Made by a program: the position numbers and the translations under genes. From Leucaena leucocephala (taxonomy: Eukaryota; Streptophyta; Magnoliopsida; Fabales; Fabaceae): 64,000 bases of DNA. The notes below the pieces were generated by a model. That model was not told where the DNA came from and made no database searches. It was given only the letters and a program-made list of their open reading frames with translations. Positions within the stretch are counted from its first letter, which is position 1, and each line of letters begins with the position of its first letter. This document shows positions 24,666 to 37,634 of the stretch, one piece after another. The DNA lies in contig CM073547.1 of NCBI GenBank assembly GCA_037074615.1, positions 992,001 to 1,056,000 on the forward strand. The letters run 5' to 3'.

Positions 24666-24974
24666 ATACAAATTTTTTAATCAAGAGCCATGATTAAAAT
24701 ATTACAATAAAATAAAGAGAGAGAGAGAAACAATAATTACAATTCAAAATCTTGGGATTAGGGAGGCGATTTTCTTTGTACATGTGTATATTCTACTTTA
24801 AGTTGTTTATTAAATAATAAAATTAAAATTTCTTTCCGAATAAGAGGATAGCTCTTTAAATTATGGTAACTTAGTAGGAGGATATTGTCTATATTGGCAT
24901 AACTATGACAGTGATTCCCATAATAAAATAAAATAAAAATATTGCAAGTTCATAATACAAAGAACAAACTCGCA

Positions 24975-25600
24975 ATATTAGATTTATTTGGATATATTTT
25001 TCAAAAAATAACTTATAAAAAAAGTTTTAGGTAATAATTTATAAAAAAAATAATTTTATATAAATGAGTGTTTGGATATATATTACCATAATAATTTTTA
25101 TAAGAAATAAATTATTATAAAATATATAATTTTATTAAAAAATAATTATATTTATTTTTTATCTCTCTCTTATGCTCTTTATCACTAATGACAATAAGAT
25201 CCACCAAAGACCAGCTGCTTCAGCAAATACTAGTGATGACAAACTCCAATAAAAACTAGTGAATTTGAGAGAGAAGATAAAGAAGGAGAAGATGGCGCAG
25301 TACTCATCATGATAGTTGCCATGATTGCTATGCTCGTCGATTCTATTGGAGGGCACTTTATACGCATCAATGTCGTTGGAGATGACGCTGGTGAGAGAAA
25401 TATAAATAGTGGAGAAGAGAAGAGAAGACATGAGAGGGTAAAGGAAAAAAAATAATAAAATAATAATTAGTTAATTTATAAATTTTATTATTATTTTAAA
25501 AACTATTTCCAATAATTTATCTATAATTATAATTTTAAATTATAATTTAGTTTAAAAATTAATTTAAACAAATATTTTTATTAGTTTGAAATTTTCTTAA
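24975..25600. repeat. AT-rich MITE-like segment ('tttggatatattttt...' family)
   Basis: A-rich blocks such as 'aataacttataaaaaaa' and 'gagtgtttggatatat' recur here and are closely echoed at about 39950-40450, 59505-59910 and 11023-11345. This pattern fits a dispersed non-autonomous element family. Ends are approximate. Confidence 0.4.
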
Positions 25601-25924
25601 ATTGAGGTTTAGGTTATAAACTCTTTTAAAATTATGATTGTTTGTAGACTATTCCCAAATAGTTCTATTATCCTATTTTTTTATCCCCATATCCTATAAT
25701 AAATTATTAATTTATATTGAAAAATCAATAGTTTCGTTGAGGCATCTAATTTTATCTTCGGACTCGAGAGATTTAAAGTATAAAATAGTAATAAAATTGG
25801 ATATTTGTATTAAAATATCCAAAACCAGGACTTTTATGGCTAGCATTTGAATTATTGACTTTAAATTTCTCAAAATATTAGAGGATGAAATTCTAAAATT
25901 ATATCTTACTATTTTTAATATAAA

Positions 25925-26110
25925 ATTTATTTTTTTTGTGTAGATTAAAAAAATAATTAAATTAATTAATTATAATTGATATAATAATTAATTGATTAAT
26001 TTAAGTAAATCAAAGAGTATCTAATATAAATTAGTTTTAAGTTATTATATTTAGTAATAATTAACTCATTTATTTGATTTATATAATTTATTTTAAAAAA
26101 TTAATAAACT
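25925..26110. repeat. AT-rich dispersed repeat, MITE-like (copy 2)
   Basis: It resembles 860-1040, sharing 'taattaattataat' and 'attgattaatttaagta' in the same order. No target-site duplication was resolved. Confidence 0.35.
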
Positions 26111-28899
26111 CTTATATTAAATATAAATAATAAAGATAATAAAGGATTTGGATCGCCGTGCTACAGTGGAAATTGGGAATGAGAAAGAGAAATAGAATAA
26201 TAAATAATCAATCAATAAAAATTAATCTAATTAATAAAGAGTTAACTCATAATTTAAAAAATTGAGTTAAAATTATATTGTAAGTTTAAAAATATTATTG
26301 ATAGGTGATCTGTAAATATTTTTATAATTATCTTTTAAATTTAGAAATATATCCTAATAATAGTGGATCTTTGGTTCAATTATTAATTTATTTTTTTTGT
26401 TAAGAAAAAGAAGGAGAAGAAGAAGTGATCTGATGCTGTAGGCGTCACTGAATTTTAATCCGCATCGATGGCGTAAGCGTTTCACTAATCCCACCATCCC
26501 CGAGAATGAATTTTGCAAATTCTGATTTTAGCGCACGCGATTGTATTACGGTGGATCATACTTTAAAAAAAATCTCCGATTTTATATTACTTTTATAAAT
26601 TATATTTTACTTCTTATATTTGTATAGCTTATTTTAAATGAAATTACTCCTTTCATGAAAAGAAGTACTGCAGCTCTTTTCCCAAATGTTAAAGGTTAAA
26701 GAAAATAATGTTAAAATTAAAAAGAGTATTTGCCATTTGCCCTCCTGCGATGAATCTCGTGAGATAGTTCATCAGCCAGAGGGTTGCCCATGCCTTGGAT
26801 TCTGTGGTCCAATTTTTCATTGAGCGGGCAACGTTACTTTTTCATTTATTTATTTTAAATTCCTGTGTAGGTGGGGGTGCATACTAACAAAAAGAGGCCA
26901 CTAATTATCCAGATAAAAAAGCACCTAATAAATACCATATAATGAATGCAGTGGAAACACTCACTTTTTATCTCCCCACACCCCCACCTAATAATTTAAC
27001 GGTAAAAGGAAATAGGAAGAGAAGTTTGCAGCAAAGCATGCTTCATGATTCAATGCATCATGTATGTTGGCAAAGTTGTCTTAAAATTATAAATACTTAC
27101 AATCAAGGCATTGATATTGACGATGAGTTTGAAATTACCAATCCATAAAAATGTATTAAAGTTTATTTTTATTCTAAAAATTTTCATGTAAAAATGATGT
27201 TATCTTTTATAGATTTAATATTAATTTATAAGTATTAACAAATAAATAATATTTTCACTAAATATTAAAAATATTAATAGTTCATGTTAATTTTTTAACT
27301 AATAAATATCAATTTAGTTAGTAAAAAGTTGATTTATAATTTATAAAATTATGAATTTAAATTCTACTATTAATATAAAAATATTATTAATAGACGATAT
27401 ACCTCTTTAAATTTAAAAATATACTGTGATACTGATATATGTATTGACTCAATTTACCTAAATTTTTGTTCAGTAAAAAAATATTAAGTTTTTAAGAGTC
27501 AATACTTAATTTTTAATAGTTAAAGTAGTTTTTTTTAATATTTAAAAAGTAATATTAAATCTAAAAAGACTTTAGAAGCAATATTGTTTATACACTATGG
27601 GTAGTAAAATTAAACATTAACCGAATAAAAATATAAATTGCATTCTTATTTTTACGGATGAGTGCTCAACATTTAGGGGGGAAAATACAAAATCAATGTT
27701 AGCTCAGGTAGTGACTAGTAAGCATGAAATACACTTAATAGATATTACTCTTGCAATCACTTGTGTTGTTGTCATAATCATTATAAATTACAAATTAAAT
27801 CCGTGAATATTATTCTACTCATAAATAATTTATAAATTCTTTATAAATATTTTTTAAATTTAAAAATATACATTAACTCTAATAAACTCTGAGATGTAAC
27901 TCACCTATATTTAAAAAAAGAAAAGAAAAATTAGGATTTTGTTGTATGAGTAAGCTTGTCAGATTCATGATTTAATTACTACCGTGGCTCACCTTTTCCC
28001 CGTTCTGTTATCAATTTTTTAGCCATCTTAGAAGCTCATTCTTACATGAATGTTTTCTTTTGTCTTCCTTTCCCCTTTTGTTGGTGGCATAAATGAATGT
28101 TTTCCAGTGATAATTTTAATTTAGGTTTTAAATCTGAAAAAAAAGAGAGAACAAATGATAGCGACAAAAAAAGGAGGGAAAAAGCAGGGATGCTCAGGCC
28201 TGCAAGAAGAGAATTTGTGACTTTAACTTTCATTGGAAAATACTAAGCTTCAGTCCTTCAATACCAGAACAGTTAAACTTTTAAGCAAATCCCTGCGAAG
28301 ATGACAATTGAACAGTGATCACCTCCAAATAAGAAAAATATAAAATGCTATTATAAACTATGTTGTTAATATTTTAATTTACAATATTAAAAAATATGTT
28401 CAGTGAATTCCACCCCATTTCTTCTATTAATGAAATATAACCAATCATATTCTAAATATTTTTTGTTCAATGAATCAGAGCTAATCACTATCATTACTTA
28501 CTACTGTAATCTGATTCCATAAAGGCATCGAAATGGGCATAATGGAGATATTTGGTTGCCGTGTAATTAAAAACACTTAAGATGAATATAATTATTATTA
28601 ATTTGGCAAATTCAGTCAATAATGACTAATTTGCCATACCAAAAAATATAATAGAGAAAAGAAAAGGGCCAGCCGTGATGTGATGCCAGTCAAAGTGTCA
28701 AAATTGGGACAGAATTTCCTTCGCGGTTTTCACTTTTCGTTGTAATTTTTTTTCAGATTTATTTTTATTTTCTCACCTAAATTTTCATCTCCAATAAGCA
28801 AACTGACGTAATGGTCTATCTTTCCCCACCGGAGTAGAACAAAAGGACACTGCAGTTTCTTTCTGTATTCCCCACTTCCTTCATCCCTGTCAGAAACGG

Positions 28900-30591
28900 C
28901 CCCAAGACAATGTGTGAGTTTCAGGCCCGCACATTGTTCCATTCTCGATTTATCTCCTCCTTCTTCCCATAACAATGGCGTTGTCCCATCATTATCATCT
29001 TCTGAACCAAGCATTATCTTCACTCACGCTCTTCTGGGCTCGTCTTCCCTAGTTCAAAAGGTTAGTGGGTCTTCCTCTTCATGATCTCTTGCTTGAATCT
29101 ACTTTGTTCTTTGAATTCTCAACTCTTTCTCTCACTTTTTCTGCTTATTTCATTCTTCTCATTGTTGCTTCTGAAAGATCGGCCACTCCATTGCTAGTTA
29201 GTTACCAACTTACCATTCTGTTGTTTTTCTTAGTTATTAATCTGATCTGGGGTAGAAAGTGCTTTCCTTTTTGTTCCTGCTTCGCTAGTTTTTCTCATCT
29301 TACCCCTACCCTGCATGAGTAGGATCTTCATTTAAAACGCACACAATTTTAGTATCTTCAAAGCTCGGAACTTAATATGCTAGGATTCCATTCCTTCCAT
29401 TTTTTCCTGTCTAAAAAATGAAACTTAAAATTGAAAAAAGTGAACCAGATACGAAGTTAAAAGAGTTCGGAAGCAGAGTTGCGAGGTTCCTATGTTTGTT
29501 ATAGTCTAGGTGGGTGAATTCAGAACCAGCGCGTGGCTCCATAGCTCAGATCCCATCTTAGCCAAATGATCTGAAGGTAGCTTTGCTTCCATTCACATGA
29601 AAGTTCCAGGCTTGTTGGAACTTGCACTGCGCAATGAACAAGAGAGCAATGTTTATTCGAGATAAGACCAATAACTAATCAATTTCTTTAGGACACAGGG
29701 AAGAGAGCGAAGACTGAAGAGGCAAAGAGTGAATAAGATTTTTGTTACAATATCTAAAATGTGAACTAATATGCTAGTGGTTTTGACTGAACATTGCCAA
29801 ATCTCCGACCTATTGTGAGCATCCCGTATTGCGGTCTGAAGAGGGAAGAAAAAATAAGCAGCACATGGCAGGATCTCTAAAGTTGATCCCTGTTCTGCAT
29901 AAATGCAGATGACTATGCTGTTTCTTTATGAGGAGATTTAACGTTGTTGCAGATGTCTGAAATGCATGTTCTAGGTTCATGGGGACTAATAATACGTTTG
30001 AAGCGTGTCATGATTGGTTACACTTTTTTATGGCTCTTGTTGATTATACTTTCCGTTTCATGACACAACTAGGTTGACAAACCAGAACATTAAAAGGTTC
30101 CCCTTTTCTTATGTCATTTATAGTATCTGACTATCGAAGTCATGCCTTTGGCCATCAGAACATGCCTCTGGTGTTATATTAGATCAATCATGAAACTAGA
30201 TGATCTACCATACTAATTTGATATTTTCTTGATCCAATCAAACATTGGAACTGGGCCAATGCTACTTCTGGGATTCCTACAAAGCTTAGTTTGATCATGG
30301 AAGAATTATGAATCTGGATTGTGATAGGCTGATTCAAAGATTAGTTTGATCGTGGAAGAATTAAATCTGGGTTGTGATCGGCTGATTCAAAGAGAATATT
30401 ACATTTCTTGTTTTCAAAATTGAAAAAGCCATAAATGAATATTTAAGTAAATAACAAATGACCATTCAATATCGTTCCATGTTGACTGCGAATTGCTTAT
30501 CAAGAGAAAAGATTATGAAAAGTGACACTTATCCATGTCTATATGCAGGTTATATATAGGTATTGAATGCTTATTGTGTTCACTCTTAAAC
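28900..30591 (+). other. Probable 5' leader exon and leader intron of the deSI-like gene
   Basis: A leader exon could end at 29060 ('ttcaaaag' then 'gttagtggg'). The next exon could start at 30549 after 'tatatgcag', 43 bases before the start codon. The intron would be about 1.5 kb. An out-of-frame upstream ATG lies at 30567. No protein-coding exon was recognised in the interval. Confidence 0.45.
30281..30396. repeat. Tandem duplication, about 58 bp, two copies
   Basis: 'attagtttgatcrtggaag...ggctgattcaaag' occurs twice in a row with a few differences, inside the probable leader intron of the deSI-like gene. Confidence 0.8.
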
Positions 30592-32134
30592 ATGAAATCG
30601 AAATTCACCAGTGTCTGGCCTTCGGTTGTGCGTCTTCATCTCAAAGACAAATCAGCCACTCGTTTTTGCTTATTTCCAAAAGTGAAATCGGCTGGCAACA
30701 ATCCTGGGAATTCACCTGTCTATCTTAATGTGTATGATTTGACGGCAGTAAATGGTTACATGTATTGGGCAGGTCTTGGTATTTTTCACACTGGGGTTGA
30801 AGGTCAGTTGAAATATAATTCCTGCTCTCACATTTTTAACCTCATTTGTTTATTTAAATAATTAATTAAGGTTTTCTAGTCAAAATTCTGAGAAATTACT
30901 TCATTGCCTGCACCTTATATTTATATCTTAAAGGGAAGTAGTTATAATAGTACTATGTGTAACTTCTTACATTTGTAGTTCACAACATTAATTATGATAG
31001 CCTTAACACTACTTCTGAAAGATCATTTGATAAATTCGATCCCCACGACCAAACTCAATATAATCATTCATGTTTGCACAATTTGAATATATCTTGTTAT
31101 ATCAAAACTATACATACAGTTCATGGAGTAGAATACGCCTTTGGAGCGCATGATTATCCAACAAGTGGCGTCTTTGAAGTTGAACCTCGGCAATGTCCTG
31201 GCTTTAAGTTTAGGAAGTCAATATTCATGGGAACAACAAGCTTGGATCCTCTCCAGGTTAGAGAGTTCATGGAGCGTCAATCAGCAAACTACAATGGTGA
31301 TACTTATCACTTGATTGTGAAGAACTGCAACCATTTTTGTGAGGATATGTGCCTCAAGCTGACAGGAAACACAATACCTAAATGGGTCAATCGTCTTGCA
31401 AGAATAGGTATATGATATATTATCCTGCCTAACATGGACCAGAACCCTGTTCTTCCTGAACCCGTTTACTAGTAACAAACAATCAGAACTTACAATTTCC
31501 CAATGTTATTATCTGCTATTCCTGATACTGCCTCCATGTGCATATATTGCCATTGGCTCATGTTGCAGATAACACTTCCCAAAAACTAGTTCTTTTTCCT
31601 ACTGTTTTTTGGCTTGCATTTGCTACTATTGAAATATTTGAAAGTACTTACCTGCTCATATAGTCATATTTTCATGTCATTGAAATATTTAGAACATAAC
31701 TAAGGTGCAATACCATGGTTTAATATGAGATTCTTCGGCTAAATTATAACAGCAAACGTATAAAGACCTGCAAATAAGTTTTTCCTCAACCATTTTAGGC
31801 AGATATTACCTTTACTTTGTGGACATTTACTTGTTTCCTTCAATGACATTACCTCTGTGATTTCTCATCTTTTCATGTATTCCTTGTAGGTTCCTGTTGT
31901 AATTGCATACTCCCTGATGCTCTTAAAACATCCACTGTTAGGCATGATTCAAACTTTCAAGGGGGTGATAGCGAGAAGAAGAGACTGCGAACCACTTTCA
32001 GTTGCTTGTCATCGATCTCGGTGCCTCAGAGGGAGGTATCGATGTCATCCTTATTTTTACACTCTCACTATAAAGGTTGCCTACCTCCGTGGGAGTTAAA
32101 GAGGTCTAGAAAAGGCTCAATGAAGGAAAGATGA
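30592..32134 (+). CDS. DeSI-like protein, PPPDE cysteine (iso)peptidase
   Basis: Three exons, 30592-30802, 31120-31407 and 31890-32134, with phase-1 introns encode 247 residues. The PPPDE fold is present. The strand VYLNVYDLTAVNGYMYW leads to the catalytic histidine in GIFHTGVEVHGVEY (H66), and VKNCNHFCEDMCLKLTG holds the catalytic cysteine (C139). The conserved IPKWVNRLARIGSCCNCILP follows the core. The basic, low-complexity tail resembles those of plant At4g17486-like proteins. Human DeSI-1/2 remove SUMO or ubiquitin, or act as thioesterases; for most plant members the substrate is not established. The first exon begins at the ATG that gives an in-phase PPPDE start about 40 residues before the core. 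The catalytic pair is intact, so the gene is probably functional. Confidence 0.92.
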
Positions 32135-33272
32135 GGAGACTTGTCTTATTTCTCTGCAACTCTCTGTCTTGCTGGTAATCTTGATTCATGAGTCACTTTA
32201 AAAGAAGTCACTGGCTTTCAGTGATCCATGATCTCCAGGAGTGCAAACTTTTTTTCCCCATTTGTATTTGGTTCATAGGGATTCCCTGTTTCCTTTTTCT
32301 TTCCTTTGTGCCTATCTGTTGTCTGGTTATTGCTTGTAATCTTTGGGTGTAAATTAATATTCATATATATTAATTATATATTGATCTACAAACTCATTTT
32401 CATGGCTGGAGAAAACATAAAGCAGACAGATCATTACATCTAGCTCATTTATGTATCAACCTCTAACGTGTCATGTGAGCGGATCAAATCAATGAAGGCA
32501 GAGTCAAATGAATGGAGTAAGAAGTCTGCCCAAATGAAATAAATCAGAAAAATGTGGCTGTTAATCCAGGACTTTCATTGAATTTCTGCGCTTATTGTTA
32601 AGTTGAATGTCGCTTGATAATTGATTAGGACAGCAAAAAAGATTAAAAATATTGGTTTTCTAGATGTTAATGTGGTAATATAATCTTGTCTTGTTAAACT
32701 TGCAAAGAAGTTTGTACATGGAAAGATAATTATAATACAAACTTTCAGCCAATTTAATTAGCTGAAATCTGTTTATTGAAAAGAAGATAATCTTGGTCTC
32801 CAAGTGACAGTATTTTCTTTTTCTTCTCTAAGATATATCTGCTGCACCCTGAAATTTTCTGTCAGTTCGCTTCACTAGGGAATCAAATTAATCCTAAAAT
32901 AGGAATAGTGACTGAGAATTTATAAACAGGACTACAAAATTTATAATCAAGCTGAGAGGACGAGGATCTTTGTAACAGTTAAGATATTTTCAGACAAACA
33001 AGAAGATGTTTATCTTTTTAAAAACAAAGAAGCATTGGGGCCCAAATGTTGGGCCTGGTTACAGCCCTGGCGGGCTCAACTTTGTGACTTGTTGGCCCAT
33101 TGAAGCCCAATTAGGAATCTGTACCTATGACGTAAAATTGTGTTTTGATGTTGGGATCCAAAATTTAATTACCGATTAACGAAATGAACCCGATCTCTGG
33201 TGGTTGAAGACTTCTGTGAAACTCCCCAGTATTGACTCAAGACTCAGCTGCGAAAACCCAAGCCTGCTCGCA
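32135..33272. other. Intergenic: deSI 3' UTR and OST48 promoter
   Basis: No coding exon was recognised. The right end must carry the promoter and leader of the OST48 gene. No other feature is evident. Confidence 0.5.
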
Positions 33273-36200
33273 ATGGCGAAGCTGGTCGTCTTCCTCACCC
33301 TCATTTCACTCCTCCCATTTCTCTGCAACTCTTTCTCTGCCGAAAAACCTTCAGATCGCCAAATCCTTGTGTTGCTCGATGACTTCGCCATCAAATCGTC
33401 GCACTCGTTGTTCTTCAAGTCTCTCCAATCCCGTGGATTCGATCTCGATTTCAAGCTTGCTGATGACCCGAAGATTTCGCTCCATAGATACGGCCAGTAT
33501 TTGTACGATGGCTTAATTCTGTTCTGCCCCACAATTGAACGTAAAGTTTTGTCCCTTTTTTCTCTTGGAAGCTGTAATTTTTGGAGTTTCTAAGATCTGA
33601 ATTTCTGTCGCTAATTTGTATAACGGACTCGAGGAAGTGAATTTTGCTTAGCTTGTTAGTCAAATTTAATTGGTCACACGTGAATGAAGCTTATGGTTCG
33701 GTATTTCCTGAGCAATTAACTAATTATGGACTTTAAATAGAATGCATTGAGGTAAAGTGTAAACTTGGACTCGTTTTGGGTGACTTATAATCATTTATTT
33801 ATGTATGAAATCTTGTTTCATACGAGAAAACATATTCATACTCATTTAGGGAAACTTGCACTCGTTTTGCTGATATTTGCAACCTTTATACAATTATGCA
33901 GGTTTTGGAGGATCCATTGATGCAGCTGCTATTTTGGATTTTGTTGATTCTGGCCACGATTTAATAGTTGCAGCTGATAGTAATGCATCTGATTTAATCC
34001 GAGAAATTGCCACCGAGTGTGGAGTGGACTTTGATGAGGTACCTACAGTAGTTGTAAATGGTTTGAATTCGTTTGACCTATATTTAATATTTCTTCTATT
34101 GAGGCTCACAGCTAGCTGTTCTGCCTCTATCATCTTATGTTATATGTGTGCTTTGATGCGTATATTTGTATCATTGATTCATAAGCAGTGAAACCTTACT
34201 TTCTGCTTCTCTATATCTCCATGTACCCAGGATCCTGCAGCTTTGGTTGTAGATCACACTGGTTATGCATTCGCTGCTACTGAAGGAGACCATACACTGA
34301 TTGCTGCTGATGATTTCATTAAGTCTGACGTGATTCTGGGAGGCAAGAAAATAGAGGCACGTGCCACTTTGATTGACTCATTACTTGCATTACTTCCAAT
34401 AATGCTCAAGAGTTAAGCAATTAACGAATGTGAATAATAAATTTGCAGTTTATAAATGTGTTTAGTTGTTAGCACCAATGTCCGAGCCTATGAAGCTTTC
34501 TCTTCTTTCATTCTTTTCCCCTTAGCAGGTTAATATTGGAATTTTGCAAACAGCATTTATGCGTGCTTTGTGTGGGAATCATTTTCTGCCCATTAGCACT
34601 AAATAAAACTGCAGATTACCGGAATATGCTCACTGTACAGTACATCCTTCTGTTCTCATTATTTTTGGGTAAACATGTAACAGGCTCCAGTTCTGTTTCG
34701 GGGGATTGGTCACTCATTGAATCCTTCCAATAGCCTGGTAACGTGCCTTTATCTCAGTTGCCATGTTGACTTTAACTATGGAAACTGTATTGATGCATTT
34801 ATATTGAAGTTTCTTGAACGCTGGTTTCTCATTGATATATCCATTTTATTTGTGACTTCAGGTGTTGAAAGTTCTCTCGGCATCTCCATCAGCCTATTCT
34901 GCTAATCCAAAATCAAAGCTGACAAGTCCTCCATCACTTACTGGATCTTCTATCTCATTAGTTTCTGTTGTCCAGGTGAGTCAATAATTTATTTTCTTAT
35001 TACTGTCCTCTCTTGTTGTTGTTCCTGATCATGTTCTTGTCTATTACTGTCTGCATAAGTTAGGTTTGTGTTTTGATCGTAGATGATCTTTCTTATCCAT
35101 TTTTCTTTTAGAATATTATAAATTCCTGCAGATATACCCAAAAAATTTGAAGGAAATCATAAGATATAACCATCTTTTCCTGTTTGTTCTTTGATGAATA
35201 TCTTATGGTGGTTATAATTAACAATTCTATTCCTGTTTGTTCTTTGATGAATATCTTATGGTGGTTATAATTAACATTTCATTGCTTGCTCTTAACATAT
35301 GGTTTGCAAAAGATAAATTCTATTCATATGTGTTAACTGTCCCTTATTATCGTTATTGTCCTTTTGCAGGCAAGAAATAATGCTCGGATATTGATCTCTG
35401 GCTCTTTAAGCATGTTCTGCAACCGGTATGAAAGGACTAACCTGCAGATCATGGTCTTCTAAAGTGTAAGCTAAAGTCTAATGACATAATCTCTGTTTTG
35501 TTCTTCAGATTTTTCAGATCTGGTCTGCAAAAGGCTGGGAGTCCAACCAAGTGAGTAAAGCTTCAAACTCCCCCCCCCCTTTCTTTTGTCTGGAACAACT
35601 TTTTGCTAGCCGATATAGAAGCAGTCTTCTCTCTTTACACATTGCCCCAACCGACTTGTTGACAATTTGCATAATACTTTTATATTCAACTTTTAGTGTC
35701 ATGTATTTTGCGATCATGGTTAACGATTTTTTTTCTTGGATCAGACATGACAAGTCAGGTAATGAGCAGTTTTTGACTGAACTGAGCAAATGGGTTTTCC
35801 ATGAAAGAGGTCATCTTAAGGTAAGGAAAAACCGTCTTCCATTGCTGCTGCCATTGTTTATGGTGATCATGTTAGCATCCTTATTGTTAACTAATATGTT
35901 TTCTGCTTCATTTATTGACATTAAGGCGGTGAATGTACGGCACCACAAAGTTGGAGAAGTAGAAGAACCAGCCGTTTACAGGATCAATGATGATTTGGTA
36001 ATTTAATTATGACTTAGACGCAGATATATGTAATGATTGGTTAAGTTGAAACATTAATGTTCGTTGTGGCTTACATCTCAAATCTTTTTGCAGGAATACT
36101 CTGTCGAGATTTATGAATGGTCTGGAACAAGCTGGGAACCATATGTCGCTGATGATGTTCAAGTCCAATTTTACTTGATGAGCCCCTATGTCTTGAAGAC

Positions 36201-36878
36201 TTTGTCAACTGACAGCAAGGTCCCTTCTGAAGATCTTATTTCAGTACTCTTATATTCTTCTGTAATGAACCCTTGAATGCAATACTCTATTTTTTTATTC
36301 TTTCAGGGTCGTTATTTCACATCATTTAAAGTTCCAGATGTCTACGGGGTTTTCCAATTCAAAGTTGAGTACCAAAGACTTGGATATACAAGCGTATCTC
36401 TATCAAAGCAGGTAATTGAATCCTCTCAATTTTAATTCTCAAGAACTACATCTATATCTTTATATATTTGAGTGCTAGGATGAGAGTTATCCATGATTTT
36501 TCTAGTATCTAGTAGGATAGGTGAAAACTGAGTCTTCTGATAAATGTCTGGTCGTTGAATTTGTTACATGACATTGTTGAGATTACTGAATAAAACATGG
36601 GATTCATCTTTGAATTATGTGTGCAGATTCCTGTCCGTCCCTTTAGACACAACGAATACGAAAGATTTATACCAGCAGCTTATCCCTATTATGGAGCAGC
36701 ATTTTCAATGGTGAGGGTCTCTCTCTCTCTCTCTGTCGTGAAGCTTGATTTGAAATTGACCTCATGGTTGACTACAAGTGTATTTATGCCTCACTTAATG
36801 AATAAATTCTTTTGATTCGTGCAGATGGCAGGTTTCTTCGTCTTCACTGTTGTCCATCTTTACAATAAGCCGACGTAG
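33273..36878 (+). CDS. OST48: Oligosaccharyltransferase 48 kDa subunit (DDOST/OST48)
   Basis: Thirteen exons encode 437 residues, the length I recall for the Arabidopsis protein: 33273-33540, 33902-34038, 34231-34356, 34684-34737, 34862-34975, 35370-35425, 35509-35550, 35745-35820, 35926-35997, 36094-36219, 36307-36411, 36627-36710 and 36825-36878. All junctions stay in frame. A signal peptide (about 1-25) precedes the lumenal domain (RQILVLLDDFAIKSSHSLFF, GFGGSIDAAAILDFVDSG, ARNNARILISGSLSMFCNR). One membrane helix lies near the C terminus (MMAGFFVFTVVHLY), followed by a short cytosolic tail. OST48 is a non-catalytic subunit of the ER complex that transfers the dolichol-linked glycan to asparagines. 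The ATG at 33273 was chosen because it opens the signal peptide; an in-frame upstream ATG at 33204 lies in the leader. Intron 3 has a GC donor (GAG|GCACGT), and exon 9 follows an AAG acceptor. Confidence 0.96.
35177..35275. repeat. Tandem duplication, 53-bp period, two copies
   Basis: 'ttcctgtttgttctttga' through 'ttataattaac' occurs twice in succession inside intron 5 of the OST48 gene and is nearly identical between copies. Confidence 0.85.
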
Positions 36879-37634
36879 ACCTTTTTTTCCATCAAGTTAT
36901 TGCATCCATATTAATGTCAAACCTAACTTGTGAGATTGAAAATTTTGACTAGGCTATGGTATCAGCGCTTGCTTTATATTTATTATAGATGTGCTACTTT
37001 TTCCTTCCGTTAATTTGGTCATATAGTTAGCAAGTGACTAAGTGTACTATTTCTATTTTATTCCAAGCATCACCGTTTAACACGATTAGCTTTTTCCTCC
37101 CCCATGGGTAGGCTTCAACAAAGACAAATCTCTATTTGAATTTTTAGATATTTTTATTATTAAACTCTTGCATATAAATCAGTGAGAGATAAAGAAAAGT
37201 TCAACATACGTATGTTTTTTATATTATATTAAAATTATAATAAAACCTTTTGGAATATTCTTATTCCGTATCGCCTCCTCCCCCTAGCTTCAGTAGGAGA
37301 TGGTAATACTAATTTACGAATTAGCTTTTGTGACCAGTGGTTTCTGTATGTATAGACCTCATGAAATAATTAATTACTAATTTTTTTATTAAAAAAATCC
37401 TTATTTTAATATTTTGTCAATTAATGCTAAAATGCATCACTTGTTACTCTGTCGCGAATGAAGCGGGATAAGCACCAGCGAACTTCAAGCTGATCAAGGC
37501 TTATGATTATGCAGACTTTCAGCACTGAGAAATGAAGAACACTACTGAGTTATGACAGCATGCATATCACCAAATGAGAAATGAAGAACAGCTAGGAGCA
37601 CACTGAGAAATGAAAATCACAACAGCAAAATTAA

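Larger units (their letters stand above)
24666..28740. other. AT-rich gene-poor region with MITE-like repeats
   Basis: No gene was recognised. About 24975-25600 and 25925-26110 are AT-rich and resemble segments elsewhere in the window. The frames open here code only low-complexity peptides. Around 26400-26560 the base composition is briefly less AT-rich, with no supported function. Confidence 0.5.

Noticed and set aside
35551..36006. 151-residue plus-strand frame inside OST48
   Set aside because: It is a read-through of OST48 exons 8 and 9 and their introns, not a separate gene.
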